Below, piece by piece: positions 10,843 through 20,215 of a DNA stretch of 64,000 nt (the stretch's first letter is position 1; every line of letters starts with the position of its first letter). The position numbers were made by a program, and so were the translations under genes. Origin of the DNA: JBCCFW01 sp039029535. Lineage in GTDB: Bacteria; Acidobacteriota; JBCCFW01. The stretch spans positions 1-64,000 of the forward strand of contig JBCCFW010000018.1 of the NCBI GenBank assembly GCA_039029535.1. The letters are read 5' to 3'. The notes beneath the pieces are model-generated. The model was not told the origin of the DNA, searched no databases, and saw only the letters and a list, made by a program, of their open reading frames with translations.

Positions 10843-12912
10843 TCAGTCGCTCCCCCCGCCGCTCTCCTCGACCAGCGCGAGGAACTCGTCCTCGGTCAAG
10901 ACCTCGATGCCGAGCTTCTCGGCTTTCGCGAGCTTCGAGCCCGCCGCTTCACCGGCCACCAGCAGGTCGGTCTTGCTGCTGACCGAGCCCGACGGCTTGG
11001 CACCGAGCGACCGCGCCGCCTCCTGGGCTTCGTCACGGGTGATCCGGCTCAGCTTGCCGGTGAAGACGATGCGCTTGCCGTGCAGCGGACCGCGCTCGCC
11101 GTCGTCGGCGTCATCATCATCATCGACGACCACGACCTCCTGAGTCAGCGGCTCGACCCCGGCGTCACGGAGCTCCTGCAGGATGCTCGCCTGCTCTTCG
11201 TCCTCGAAGAAGTCCCGCACGGCCGCGGCAACCTCGGGACCGATGCCGTCAATCTCCTGGAGCGCGTCGAGATCAGTGGCTTGCACGGCCTCGAGGCTCC
11301 CGAGCGCGTCGGCCAGCAGCCGAGCCACGTGCTCGCCCACGTGCTTGATGCCGAGGGCGTGAAGAAAGCGAGCCAGCGGCGCCCGCTTCGTCTCGTCGAG
11401 GGCCGCGATGAGCTTGGTCGCGCTCTTCTCCCCCATCCGCTCGAGCTCGACGAGCGATTCGACGTCCAGCCGGTAGAGGTCGGCCAGGGTCTTCACGAGC
11501 CCCGTGTCGACGAGCTGGGCGACGAGCTTCTCGCCGAGCTGGTCGATGTCGAGAGCCCGCTTGCTGCCGTAGTGCTGGACGGCCTCCTTGAGCCGCGCGG
11601 GACAGTGACTGCCCTGCGGGCAACGCAGGAACACACCATCCTCGACGAGCTTGCTGTCACAGGCGGGACAGATCTCGGGGAAGAGGAAGACCTCCTCGTC
11701 GCCGTCGCGACGCTCCTGCAGCGAGCGCACGACGTGAGGGATGACGTCGCCGGCCCGATGGATGACGACGTGATCGCCGATGCGGATGTCCTTGCGCTCG
11801 AGCTCCTTGCGGTTGTGCAGCGTGGCCCGGCGCACGACCACGCCGGCCACCTCCACCGGCTCGAGCTCGGCGACGGGCGTGATCGAGCCGACCCGACCGA
11901 CCTGCACGCTGATGTTGGCCACTCGGGTGACCGCCTCGGTCGGCTCGAACTTGTGAGCGAGGGCCCAGCGCGGTGTCCGTGAGCGGGCTCCCAGCTTGCG
12001 CTGTGCGTCGAGCTCGTCGACCTTCACGACGAGCCCGTCGATCTCGTAGTCGAGGGAGTCACGGTCCTTGTCGGTGCGGGCGTGCTCGGCCAGCACGGCG
12101 TCCACGCCCTCGACGGTCCGCACGCGATCGTTGATGGAGAGGCCCCAGTCACCCAGACGCGCGAGCGCCTCGCGCTGAGTGCCGACCCCGAGGTCGCTGC
12201 CGTCGGCCACCGCGTAGGCGAAGAACTTGAGCGGGCGCTGCTCGGTGACGGCGGGGTCGAGCTGACGCAGCGAGCCGGCCGCCCCGTTGCGCGGGTTGGC
12301 CATCAGGGCTTCCCCACGCTCGGCCTGGAGCTCGTTGTGCCGATGGAAGTCGGCCTTGGTCATGTAGACCTCGCCTCGCACCGACAGGAGCTCGGGCGGC
12401 GGGCCACCAGCGGGGAGCAAGCGCAGGGGAATGGACGGGATCGTCCGGGCGTTGGCGGTGACGTTCTCACCGACGAGCCCGTCGCCCCGGGTCGCCGCCA
12501 TCTCGAGGACGCCCTCGCGATAGACCAGCTCGAGAGCGACGCCGTCGATCTTCGGCTCGCAGCAGTAACGGACCGGTGGGTCGTCGTCGTCGAGCTCCAG
12601 GCCCTTGCGGACCCGTCCGTCGAACTCACGAAGGCCGTCCTCCTCCACGACCGACTCCAGCGAGCCCATGGGCTTCACGTGCTCCGCGGGCTCGAATTGA
12701 TCGGCCGCGGTCGCGCCGACACGCTGGGTCGGCGAGTCGGCGGTCACCAGCTCGGGATGCTTGGCCTCGATCGCCTTGAGCTCACGATAGAGCGTGTCGT
12801 ACTCGCCGTCGGTGAGCACCGGGGCGTCGAGGACGTGGTAGGCGTGGTCGGCCTCCGAGATGCGCTCGCGCAGCTCGGCCAGCCGGGCTTCGGTCGACTT
12901 CTTCTTTGCCAC
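10843..12912 (-). CDS. ligA: NAD-dependent DNA ligase LigA
   Basis: 689 residues, normal for LigA. Order: Ia domain with HPELVTADSPTQRVG, adenylation domain with the nucleophile Lys121 in EPKIDG, OB fold, Cys4 zinc finger (CPAC ... CPQGSHC), helix-hairpin-helix repeats (KHVGEHVARLLAD, EIDGIGPEVAAAV) and a C-terminal BRCT domain (about 610-689, GKRIVFTGKL). An acidic VVVDDDDDADDGE linker separates the HhH and BRCT domains. The enzyme seals nicks using NAD+ in replication and repair. It is the first gene of a same-strand group with the MFS gene and lon, and is divergent from the cupredoxin-like gene. Confidence 0.97.
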   Translation of the reverse strand: MAKKKSTEARLAELRERISEADHAYHVLDAPVLTDGEYDTLYRELKAIEAKHPELVTADSPTQRVGATAADQFEPAEHVKPMGSLESVVEEDGLREFDGRVRKGLELDDDDPPVRYCCEPKIDGVALELVYREGVLEMAATRGDGLVGENVTANARTIPSIPLRLLPAGGPPPELLSVRGEVYMTKADFHRHNELQAERGEALMANPRNGAAGSLRQLDPAVTEQRPLKFFAYAVADGSDLGVGTQREALARLGDWGLSINDRVRTVEGVDAVLAEHARTDKDRDSLDYEIDGLVVKVDELDAQRKLGARSRTPRWALAHKFEPTEAVTRVANISVQVGRVGSITPVAELEPVEVAGVVVRRATLHNRKELERKDIRIGDHVVIHRAGDVIPHVVRSLQERRDGDEEVFLFPEICPACDSKLVEDGVFLRCPQGSHCPARLKEAVQHYGSKRALDIDQLGEKLVAQLVDTGLVKTLADLYRLDVESLVELERMGEKSATKLIAALDETKRAPLARFLHALGIKHVGEHVARLLADALGSLEAVQATDLDALQEIDGIGPEVAAAVRDFFEDEEQASILQELRDAGVEPLTQEVVVVDDDDDADDGERGPLHGKRIVFTGKLSRITRDEAQEAARSLGAKPSGSVSSKTDLLVAGEAAGSKLAKAEKLGIEVLTEDEFLALVEESGGGSD

Positions 12913-13008
12913 GGTCCGATCCTACTTTCCTGCCCCGATGCTCGGACCCCGGATCGCGGGGCGGCCCGACGAGTCCGAGCGAGGCTCGAGTGGGGGCATG
13001 ATGGTCTG

Positions 13009-13800
13009 GTGATCACTGCTGCCCAGGCCCTCGTTTTCGTCATCGGAGCTGCCGTTTTCGCGCCCCTCGCGACGGTCGCGTCCGAGCCGGAGAGCGACGC
13101 CTCGGCGCCCCCCGAAGCAGCCGCCGAGACGGAGCCCCCTGCCGCCTTCACGCCCTCGCCCCCCGGCCGGATCACCGGTCGGGTTCGACAGGCCGGACGC
13201 GCCCCGCGCCAGAAGACGGTCACCAACGACGTCGACGTCGCCGCCTGCGGTCGCACCCTGCGGCCCCAGGGCATCCGCCGTGATCGCAAGGGAGGCCTGG
13301 CGGAGGTCGTCCTGGAGCTCCGGACTCTCGACGACACGCCCCCGGACGCCCCCTGGCCCGCCGACCAGCCCCTGACCACCGTGGAGATCGACGGCTGCCG
13401 GCTCGAGCCGGGCGTGGTCGTCATCCCGCAGGGCACGAGCCTCGACCTGCGCTGTGACGACGGCGTGCTGCACGAGCTGCTCACGCTCCCGGCTCGCAAC
13501 GAGGTCGCCCGGCTCTACTGGCCGCGCTACAAGCGTCGCGTCCAGCTCCCTGGCCGCCACTTCGAGACCCCCGAGCGCATGCGGGTCACCTGCGAGCGGC
13601 ACGGCTGGACCTCCGGTACCTGGGTCGTCCGTGAGCATCGACTGGTGACGGTGAGCGACGACGCCGGTCGCTTCGTCCTGGAGGACGTGCCGCCGGGTCC
13701 CTACCTGCTCCGTGCCTGGCACTCCGAGCTGGAGGAGCTCGTGGAGGAGGTCGTCATCTCGTCGGGAGAGGCCACCGAGCTCGAGCTCACCTATCGGTAG
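13009..13800 (+). CDS. Exported cupredoxin-like / carboxypeptidase-regulatory-like protein
   Basis: 263 residues from a GTG start; the open frame further upstream is only the shadow of ligA. An N-terminal hydrophobic segment (TAAQALVFVIGAAVFAPLA) acts as signal peptide or anchor, followed by an Ala/Glu/Pro linker. The rest resembles plastocyanin-like secreted proteins in which a GxVRxxG strand, a Cys-x-x-His-x-Trp segment (here CERHGW) and a closing VPPGPYLLRAWH block occur in order. The last part (TVSDDAGRFVLEDVPPG) is a carboxypeptidase-regulatory-like beta-sandwich. Related proteins may bind copper or act as periplasmic electron-transfer modules, but the ligands here are incomplete, so copper binding is uncertain. 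Confidence 0.65.
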   Translation: MITAAQALVFVIGAAVFAPLATVASEPESDASAPPEAAAETEPPAAFTPSPPGRITGRVRQAGRAPRQKTVTNDVDVAACGRTLRPQGIRRDRKGGLAEVVLELRTLDDTPPDAPWPADQPLTTVEIDGCRLEPGVVVIPQGTSLDLRCDDGVLHELLTLPARNEVARLYWPRYKRRVQLPGRHFETPERMRVTCERHGWTSGTWVVREHRLVTVSDDAGRFVLEDVPPGPYLLRAWHSELEELVEEVVISSGEATELELTYR

Positions 13801-13838
13801 CTCCTCGGCTCCTCGTTCCCGGTCGCTCCAAAAAGAAA

Positions 13839-13894
13839 TGCGGGCGCGGCCGCCCACCCCCGGTCCCCGTTGTTGATGGGCGGCCACGCCCGCA
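13839..13894. terminator. Bidirectional hairpin between convergent genes
   Basis: Arms GCGGGCGCGGCCGCCCA and TGGGCGGCCACGCCCGC pair with one mismatch. On the minus strand it is followed by TTTCTTTTT, so it probably terminates the histidine-kinase transcript. It also sits 38 bp after the plus-strand cupredoxin-like gene. Confidence 0.7.
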
Positions 13895-14044
13895 CCAAGA
13901 GCTAGAGCAAGTCGCTTGCCAACACGGCCAGGCGCCGCTGAGCGCCGGAAAGTGCCGTTGCGTGGGGGGTGGCGACGACCGAGCGTGTGCGAGCAGACGC
14001 AGGGCGTGGGCGGGCACCCACGATCGAGGCTCCGTGGGCGTCGC

Positions 14045-15742
14045 TCAGTCGAGGTCGCCAGGAGGGACCAGGGGCAGCGAGACGATGATGCACAGTCCCT
14101 GGGGATCGCCCCGTTCCAGCGTGAGCTCGCCCCCATGCTCCTTGATCGCACGGCGAGCGACCGCGAGTCCCAGCGCAGCGCCCTCACCTCGGCTGGCGAC
14201 CAGCTTGGACGGACCACCCGAGAAGAGGGCCTCGTCGACGGTGGTGCCGTCACCTCGGATCTCGAGACGGGCCGACGGGCTCGTCGAGTCGATGGTGAGC
14301 TCCTCCCGAACGGTCACCTGACTGGCGCCGCCTTGAGCACAGGACACGAGCAGGTTCGTGAGGGCGTACTCCAGTAGCAGGTCGTCCGCTCGGATGAGGT
14401 CACCCTCGGTGAGCCATTCGATGTCGAGGGTGACGTCGCGGGGCCAGGTCGTCTTGCCGGTGGCGTTGCGCGCGGCCGCCACTCCGATGTCGGAAAGGAA
14501 CGCCTCGCGACGCTGGTCGTCCTGATTCGACCGACGGAAGGCGGTGAGCTGACTGGCCAGCGCCCGCACGTGCTCGCCCTCTTCGCTGAGCGTCTGCAGG
14601 ATCTCGAGCCGCTGCTGACGCGGTCGGTCACGCTCGAGCAAGCCGATGCTCGAGTAGAGAACCGAGAGCGAGTTGCGGAGCTCGTGCGCGACGAGTCGTC
14701 CGAACTCGTCGAGGTCGGCGAGCTGATCGAAGAACGCCCGCTCTCTCGATTGCCGACGCAAGGACCGCGACCAGCCGATCATTCGGCTGTGGAGCAACGC
14801 CTCGCGGAAGAGCAAGAGGATCGGGATGATGATCAGCCCGGCGAGCACTGGGAAGCGAGGTCCTCGCTCGCTGTCGACCAGGATGAGAACACCGAGGATC
14901 ACCGCGACCACCGGGACGATCTCGATGATCCGGAAGCGTCGTCGAATGCCCGGTCCCGTCGGACGAGCTTCGGGTGCCGGGCTCGTGAGATGCCCCTGGC
15001 TCAAGGCGCGGATGAGCACCGCGAGCGACACGCAGGTCCAGAGGATCGCCCAGCTGCCCGACTCCGTGACCAGGAAGTGGCGTCCAGCCGTCACCTGACC
15101 CAGCAACCAGAGCGCCACGCCGAGCTGGATGGTCGCCAGACGCACGGGAGCCAGGCCCCGGATGGGCGCCAGCAGGGCCCCGACGGCGGCGGCCGTGCTG
15201 AGCCACAGCAGGAGCGTGCGGTCGACCCGCCACGGCATGTCGGGCGTGAGGAGGTGGATGAGGACGATGAACGACGTCGCGACCAGCAGGCCGTCCAGGA
15301 GAGTGCTCGCCGCCGAGTTCCAGCGTCGTCCCGACCGCAGGCGGAGACACGAGGACACGAAGAGGCAGCCCAGCGCGCAGGCGGTGGTCAGGACCGAGCA
15401 ATCGGCCAGCCGACCCCGGATCGCGTCGGCGACCGCCCCCGCCCCGCCGATGAACGTGCCGAGCAGCGTGAGGGGCAGGAGCCATCGGACCTCGAGTCGA
15501 CTGCTCCATGGGAGCTTCACGACGACGAAGCCCAGCAGCAACCAGGAGGCCGCGATGGCCACGAGACCCCAGCGAGGAGGCGCCAGGGCGGCCACCAGAA
15601 CGAACACCAGGCAGCCGGCCAGGCTGCAGGGCTGACCGCGCCTCCAGTCCGCTCGACCGCTGGCCTGCCCGGCCCCGGTCGGGACCGGCGCTCTCGCGGG
15701 ACGCTCGTTCCTCACGCGAAGGATGTTACGCCGCGAGCGCAT
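14045..15742 (-). CDS. Membrane-bound sensor histidine kinase
   Basis: 565 residues. The first half has about eight to nine hydrophobic segments (residues 40-310) with no recognised extracellular sensor domain, suggesting membrane-embedded sensing. The phosphoacceptor H-box is FGRLVAHELRNSLSVLYSS (His in HELRN, about residue 355). The C-terminus is a HATPase_c domain with a degenerate N-box (EYALTNLLVSCAQ, where Asn pairs normally lie) and a recognisable G-box (GEGAALGLAVARRAIKEHGG). No response-regulator gene is adjacent, so its partner is elsewhere (orphan kinase). The unusual N-box may lower ATP affinity. Confidence 0.8.
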   Translation of the reverse strand: MRSRRNILRVRNERPARAPVPTGAGQASGRADWRRGQPCSLAGCLVFVLVAALAPPRWGLVAIAASWLLLGFVVVKLPWSSRLEVRWLLPLTLLGTFIGGAGAVADAIRGRLADCSVLTTACALGCLFVSSCLRLRSGRRWNSAASTLLDGLLVATSFIVLIHLLTPDMPWRVDRTLLLWLSTAAAVGALLAPIRGLAPVRLATIQLGVALWLLGQVTAGRHFLVTESGSWAILWTCVSLAVLIRALSQGHLTSPAPEARPTGPGIRRRFRIIEIVPVVAVILGVLILVDSERGPRFPVLAGLIIIPILLLFREALLHSRMIGWSRSLRRQSRERAFFDQLADLDEFGRLVAHELRNSLSVLYSSIGLLERDRPRQQRLEILQTLSEEGEHVRALASQLTAFRRSNQDDQRREAFLSDIGVAAARNATGKTTWPRDVTLDIEWLTEGDLIRADDLLLEYALTNLLVSCAQGGASQVTVREELTIDSTSPSARLEIRGDGTTVDEALFSGGPSKLVASRGEGAALGLAVARRAIKEHGGELTLERGDPQGLCIIVSLPLVPPGDLD

Positions 15743-15953
15743 CCGGACCTCAAGTTATGATCGCTCCTAGCCTCACGAGCCGTAGCGATCAGGGCCCTCC
15801 TTGGGCCGCGCCTGGCCCCGACACCGCGGTCGCCCCGCTCGCACGGTCGAAGAAGACATCCACGAGCGCTATCCTCGGTGGTGACGTGCGTGCTCGCGTC
15901 GAGCCACGTGGCGACCCCGTCAAGGGACCCGACGTCGGCATGGGATCACCGAG

Positions 15954-16877
15954 ATGAATCACGACGACGATGTCTGGGCGCCCACCGAAGCGCCGCCGGT
16001 GATCCCTCCCGGGACCCCCGTCCTCCCGCCCGTGCCGCCGGAGGAGAGGCCCCTCGACCCCTTGACCGCCCTCTTCATGGGCGTGGCCTACGCCGGCGGT
16101 CTTCTCGTGGCGTTCATCGTGGTGAACGTCGCGTTCTATCTCATGTTCCCCGACTCGCCACGCTTCGTCCTGCTGCTCTCGCAGGTCTTCGGCATCCTCG
16201 TTCCTTCGCTCGTGCTCATCGCTGCCGGACGTCGGTCGACGCTCTACCCCTTCCGACCCCCGCACTGGTTCTCGGGTCGGGGAGTCTTCGCGTGCTTGCT
16301 CTTGGCGATCGGGAGCGTGCTCGGCGCCAACAGCATCGGCGCGCTCTGGATCGCGGGCCTCTACCGCCTCGCGCCGGGTCCGACCCAGCAGTTCAGTGAC
16401 TTCGTCGAGGAACAGTTCGCCCTGCTGCTCATTGCCGACACGCCGATCAACGCGCTGCTCACGCTCGCCCTGGTCACGATCACTCCGGCCATCTGCGAGG
16501 AAGTCGCCTTCCGTCGCTGTCTTCAGGGCTACTTCTTGCGCGGGCTCCCGGTCGCCTTCTCGATCCTCTTGAGCTCGCTCATCTTCTCGGCCTTCCACCT
16601 CGACCCGCTCGGCTTCTGGAGCCGGGTGTTCGTCGGCCTCGCCCTCGGCTACCTCTACCACCGCACTGGCTCGCTCCTCCTGGCCGGGGCCTGTCACGCG
16701 ATCTACAACGGCATCGCCGTCGCCCCCCTGCTCTGGGAGATGAGGAAAGGACACGACGTCTCGCTCATGCCGGACCTGTCCGACGTGCAGGTCCTGCCCC
16801 AGCTCGGGATGTTCGCCCTCGGCATCGTCGTGAGCCTCTTCGCGGCCTGGTTGATCCGACGTCGATCGACGACGTGA
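15954..16877 (+). CDS. CPBP-family intramembrane metalloprotease
   Basis: 307 residues, Pro-rich cytoplasmic N-terminus then about seven to eight membrane segments. The ABI/CPBP (Rce1-type) motifs are intact: CEEVAFRR (Glu182, Glu183, Arg187), FSAFHLDP (His215) and GACHAIYNG (His249, Asn252). In characterised relatives these residues form the glutamate-based active site. Bacterial CPBP proteins process peptides or regulate membrane proteins; the substrate is unknown. Its stop codon overlaps the metallophosphoesterase start by 4 bp (GTGA), implying translational coupling. Confidence 0.85.
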   Translation: MNHDDDVWAPTEAPPVIPPGTPVLPPVPPEERPLDPLTALFMGVAYAGGLLVAFIVVNVAFYLMFPDSPRFVLLLSQVFGILVPSLVLIAAGRRSTLYPFRPPHWFSGRGVFACLLLAIGSVLGANSIGALWIAGLYRLAPGPTQQFSDFVEEQFALLLIADTPINALLTLALVTITPAICEEVAFRRCLQGYFLRGLPVAFSILLSSLIFSAFHLDPLGFWSRVFVGLALGYLYHRTGSLLLAGACHAIYNGIAVAPLLWEMRKGHDVSLMPDLSDVQVLPQLGMFALGIVVSLFAAWLIRRRSTT

Positions 16878-17731
16878 GCCGACCCCTCTCGATCGCCATC
16901 CTCGGCGACCTCCACGGCCACCTCGATCCCGAGCTCGACGCCCCCCTGCTCGCAGCGCACCCGGTCCGACTGTGCACCGGCGATCTCACTCCCAACCGAG
17001 GACGCGAGCGCTTCGCCATCGCGATGGGCCTGGCCCGCAACCTCGCCGAGCTCGACGCTCACACGATCCTCGGCAACCACGACGGCCCGACTTGTTTCAC
17101 GGGTCGGAGCTTCCCGAAGTCTTACCTCCGTCTCGAGAAGGCGCTGGGCGAGCACCATCTCGGTGGTCGACGCGTCGAGCTCCCCGAGCACGAGCTCACC
17201 CTCGTCGGCGCCCGACCTCTGAGCTGCGGTGGACCGAGCATTCGCTTCCCCGTCCCCGAGCGTGAGGACTGGACCCTCGAGCGCTGGGCCGAGTCCATCG
17301 TGGAGAACGTGCTTGCCGCCGAGCACGAGCACGTGATCGTCCTCGCTCACGACGGGCCCACGGGGCTCGGCGATCGGCGCGACTCCATCTACGGCTGCGA
17401 CTTCAAGCGCGAGGAAGAAGGCGACTGGGGCGACGCCGACCTCCGCATGGCTCTCGACGAGGTGACGAGGCTAGGCCGACCGGTCACCGCCGTCGTCGCG
17501 GGGCACATGCACCACCAGCTCATCGGCGGTGGCGAGCGCGTGCCCATCGTTCGCGAAGGCCCGACGCTGCACGTCAATGCCGCGGTCGTGCCACGGGTGA
17601 GCGAGCGGGGTCGTGCCCTGGTCGTCCTCACCTTGGACGAGGCGGGTGACACCAGCGCCGAGCTCTGGTGGCATCGGGACGACGGGGTCGACAAGGTGGC
17701 GCTGAGCGAGACGGTTCGCGGAGCCGCCTGA
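16874..17731 (+). CDS. Metallophosphoesterase (TIGR04168-like)
   Basis: 285 residues from a GTG start overlapping the CPBP stop. Metal-binding motifs of the calcineurin-like superfamily are all present: GDLHGH (Asp12, His14), CTGDLT, ILGNHDG (Asn68, His69), VLAHDGP and AGHMHHQ. The layout with the insert TCFTGRSFPKSYLRL is like the TIGR04168 family best known from cyanobacteria and plastids, whose substrate is unknown. There is no signal peptide, so it is cytoplasmic. The 4-bp overlap with the protease gene suggests co-regulation. Confidence 0.85.
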   Translation: MSRPLSIAILGDLHGHLDPELDAPLLAAHPVRLCTGDLTPNRGRERFAIAMGLARNLAELDAHTILGNHDGPTCFTGRSFPKSYLRLEKALGEHHLGGRRVELPEHELTLVGARPLSCGGPSIRFPVPEREDWTLERWAESIVENVLAAEHEHVIVLAHDGPTGLGDRRDSIYGCDFKREEEGDWGDADLRMALDEVTRLGRPVTAVVAGHMHHQLIGGGERVPIVREGPTLHVNAAVVPRVSERGRALVVLTLDEAGDTSAELWWHRDDGVDKVALSETVRGAA

Positions 17732-17743
17732 GATCGGAACGAG

Positions 17744-18070
17744 TCAGTCGGACTCGCCGACGACGGCCTGCCGGGTCTTCTCGAAGCGACGCTGCCAGTT
17801 CTCCAGCGACTTCCCGCCCGAGGGATCGCGCTCGGAGAAGCCGATGCCGCTCACGTGGTCGACGGAGACGGCTTCCTTGCCTCCGTCGGGAAGCAGCAGC
17901 TTGACCCGGGCTTCGGCGCCCGCTCCGTCGTGGTCGTAGAGAAAGCCGGTGAGCTCGGTCCCGTCGGCGGTCACGATCGTGACGTCGCCTCGGTAGTCGC
18001 GGGCAGCGTCGAGCAGGTCGTCACGATCGGCCTCGGAGAGCGACTCGAAGCGTCGGCCGGCGATCTCCAT
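17744..18070 (-). CDS. Small conserved-looking protein translationally coupled to hpnH
   Basis: 108 residues from ATG at 18070; the upstream extension of the open frame is a shadow of hpnH. The hpnH stop and this start overlap as TGATG, so translation is probably coupled. The product is acidic and soluble, with a central beta-rich stretch (DVTIVTADGTELTGFLYDH, then ARVKLLLPDGGKEAVSVD) and a basic C-terminal helix (NWQRRFEKTRQAVVG). No family was recognised. Its position suggests a role linked to hopanoid tailoring, but that is inference. It is convergent with the metallophosphoesterase. Confidence 0.7.
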   Translation of the reverse strand: MEIAGRRFESLSEADRDDLLDAARDYRGDVTIVTADGTELTGFLYDHDGAGAEARVKLLLPDGGKEAVSVDHVSGIGFSERDPSGGKSLENWQRRFEKTRQAVVGESD

Positions 18071-19083
18071 CAGCCGAGACCGGCTCGCACGGTCCGCGCC
18101 ATCCCCGAGAGCGTCGTGAAGGTCGCGTGCACGGCGCTGGCCTCGTGGCCGGAGTGGACCATGCAATCCGCACACTTCGAGTTGCCGCTGGCCTGGCCGT
18201 ACTCCTCCCAGCGCGTCTCCTCCATGAGCTGGGCGAAGCTGTCGGCGTAGCCCTCCTGGAGCAGGTAGCAGGGACGCTGCCAACCGAACACGTTGTAGGT
18301 GGGGTTGCCCCAGGGTCGGCACTCGAAGTCGACATCACCCCGGAGGAAGTCGAGGAAGAGCGGCGAGTGGTTGAAGCGCCAGCTCTTCTTCGCTCGTCCC
18401 AGGAGCTCCGAGAAGAGACCGCGGGTCGCCTTGCGGGCGAGGAAGTGGTCCTGGTCGGGGGCCTTCTCGTAGCTGTAGCCCGGCGAGATGGTGATGCCCT
18501 CGACGCCGAGCTCCATGAGCTGGTCGAAGAGCGGGGCGAGCCGCTCGGGCTCCGCGCCCTCGAACAGGGTCGTGTTGGTGGTCACGCGGAAACCGCGTCG
18601 CACGGCTTCCTCGATCGCCTCGATGGCGACGTCGAAGCAACCCTCGCGGTTGGTCGAGAGGTCGTGCTCTTCCCGAGGACCGTCGAGGTGAATGCTGAAG
18701 GTCAGCCGCACGTTGGGCTGAAAGCGACCGGCCTCGAGCTGCTCCTTGAGCAGGAGCGCGTTCGTGCACAGGTAGATGAAGCGCTTGCGAGCGATGAGCC
18801 CCTCGACGATGCCGTCGATCTCGGAGTGCATCAGGGGCTCACCCCCGGCGATGGACACCATCGGAGCGCCGCACTCCTCGGCTGCCCGAACGGCATCCTC
18901 GGGGCTGAGCTGACGCTTGAGGACGTGACCGGGGTACTGGATCTTCCCGCAGCCCGCGCAGGCGAGGTTGCACTTGAGCAGCGGCTCGAGCATCAGCACG
19001 AGCGGGTAGCGCTTCTCGCCACGAATGAGCTGTCGGACGACGTGGCTGGCCACCGTGGCGGCCTGGATGGCGGGAACCGGCAT
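18070..19083 (-). CDS. hpnH: Adenosyl-hopene transferase HpnH (radical SAM)
   Basis: 337 residues, the family's usual length. The radical-SAM cluster motif is CNLACAGC (Cys38, Cys42, Cys45) inside the family-typical LEPLLKCNLACAGCGKIQYP region. SIAGGEPLMH binds SAM, and the SPGYSYEKAPDQDHF block is characteristic of HpnH. HpnH attaches a 5'-deoxyadenosyl group to diploptene, the first step of extended C35 hopanoid synthesis. No squalene-hopene cyclase or other hpn gene lies in the window, so the hopanoid pathway is dispersed or incomplete here. It is divergent from the sigma-factor gene, sharing a 78-bp intergenic region. Confidence 0.92.
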   Translation of the reverse strand: MPVPAIQAATVASHVVRQLIRGEKRYPLVLMLEPLLKCNLACAGCGKIQYPGHVLKRQLSPEDAVRAAEECGAPMVSIAGGEPLMHSEIDGIVEGLIARKRFIYLCTNALLLKEQLEAGRFQPNVRLTFSIHLDGPREEHDLSTNREGCFDVAIEAIEEAVRRGFRVTTNTTLFEGAEPERLAPLFDQLMELGVEGITISPGYSYEKAPDQDHFLARKATRGLFSELLGRAKKSWRFNHSPLFLDFLRGDVDFECRPWGNPTYNVFGWQRPCYLLQEGYADSFAQLMEETRWEEYGQASGNSKCADCMVHSGHEASAVHATFTTLSGMARTVRAGLG

Positions 19084-19161
19084 GAGACGTCTCCAGGAGC
19101 GCGGATCCTATCAGGGCACCGACGGGAGCCGACCCCTCCGCGTCATGGGAGAATCCGCCTC

Positions 19162-20208
19162 ATGAGCGAGGACGTGGCCGCTCGGCCGGCCGACGAGCCA
19201 GGTGGCGGAGACCCGCCCGAGGCCCCTGAAACGGGCCCGGAGGCCGGGATCGAGCCCGATGACGTCCTGGACGGCGAGCTGGTCCCGACCGGCCCCGAGG
19301 ACGACGGGCCCGAGGTCCCCCTGGCCGACGGCGGCGGCGTTCTCCTCAAGCAGGACCTGCTCTCCCGCTACATGGCAGAGGTCGCGCGCTACGAGCGGCT
19401 GACCCCGGAGGCCGAGCACGAGCTGGCCTTGGCCTGGCACGAAGAAGGTGACCAGGCCGCGGCGGCGCGACTGGTGACCAGCCACCTCCGGCTCGTGGTC
19501 TCCATCGCCCTCTCGTTCCGACGCGCCTTCACCAACGTGCTCGACCTCATCCAGGAGGGCAACGTCGGTCTCATCGAGGCCGTGCAGCGCTTCGATCCGC
19601 TCAAGGGCACGCGCCTGTCGACCTACGCGACCTGGTGGATCCGCTCACGCATCGTCCGCTACCTCCTCGACAACTGGCGTCTCGTGCGGGTGGGGACGAC
19701 CAACGCACGTCGCAAGCTGCTGTTCAACCTCCGCGACGAGAAGGCTCGTCTCGAGGCACAGGGGATCGTCCCGACGCCGAAGCGACTCGCGGCCCGACTC
19801 GGCACGAGCACCGAGGACGTGATCGCCGTCGACCAGGCCCTCGGCGCCCGCGACGTCTCGCTGGATCTCCCGGCCACCGACGATGGTGGCAGCCCGCGCT
19901 CCGAGCTCTTGCCGGGGCCCTCGGTGAACCCGGAGGCCGCGGCAGCAGGCACCGACTTCCTCGAGCGCTTCCACGCGGTCATCGACGACTTCGCTCAGGG
20001 CCTCAAGCCACGCGAGGAGATGCTGCTCCGCGAGCGTCTCCTCGCCGACGAGCCGCTGACCCTGCAAGACATCGCCGACCGCGAAGGCGTGACGCGCGAG
20101 GCCGTGCGTCAGAGTGAGAAGCGACTGGTCGATCGTCTCCGCGAGACGCTGCGCGAGCGGCTACCCGAGGCGGAGGACATCCAGTTCCTGCGCGAGCAGA
20201 GGGACTGA
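19162..20208 (+). CDS. RpoH-like (sigma-32-type) RNA polymerase sigma factor
   Basis: 348 residues from ATG at 19162; the open frame upstream of it is the hpnH shadow. An acidic, disordered head (residues 1-60) precedes sigma-70 region 1.2/2 (RYMAEVARYERLTPEAEHEL, DLIQEGNVGLIEAVQRFDP, RLSTYATWWIRSRI), a recognisable region 3 and region 4 with the HTH EPLTLQDIADREGVTREAVRQ. The tryptophan-rich region 2.4 and the RYLLDNWRLVRVGTT segment are typical of the heat-shock sigma-32 group rather than RpoD. It presumably controls a stress regulon, which could include lon. It is convergent with gmd, with only 7 bp between stops. Confidence 0.88.
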   Translation: MSEDVAARPADEPGGGDPPEAPETGPEAGIEPDDVLDGELVPTGPEDDGPEVPLADGGGVLLKQDLLSRYMAEVARYERLTPEAEHELALAWHEEGDQAAAARLVTSHLRLVVSIALSFRRAFTNVLDLIQEGNVGLIEAVQRFDPLKGTRLSTYATWWIRSRIVRYLLDNWRLVRVGTTNARRKLLFNLRDEKARLEAQGIVPTPKRLAARLGTSTEDVIAVDQALGARDVSLDLPATDDGGSPRSELLPGPSVNPEAAAAGTDFLERFHAVIDDFAQGLKPREEMLLRERLLADEPLTLQDIADREGVTREAVRQSEKRLVDRLRETLRERLPEAEDIQFLREQRD

Positions 20209-20215
20209 TTCGTCG

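Noticed and set aside
15789..16754. A 321-residue minus-strand frame
   Set aside because: Highly Arg/Glu/Asp-rich antisense shadow of the CPBP protease, whose motifs are intact on the plus strand.
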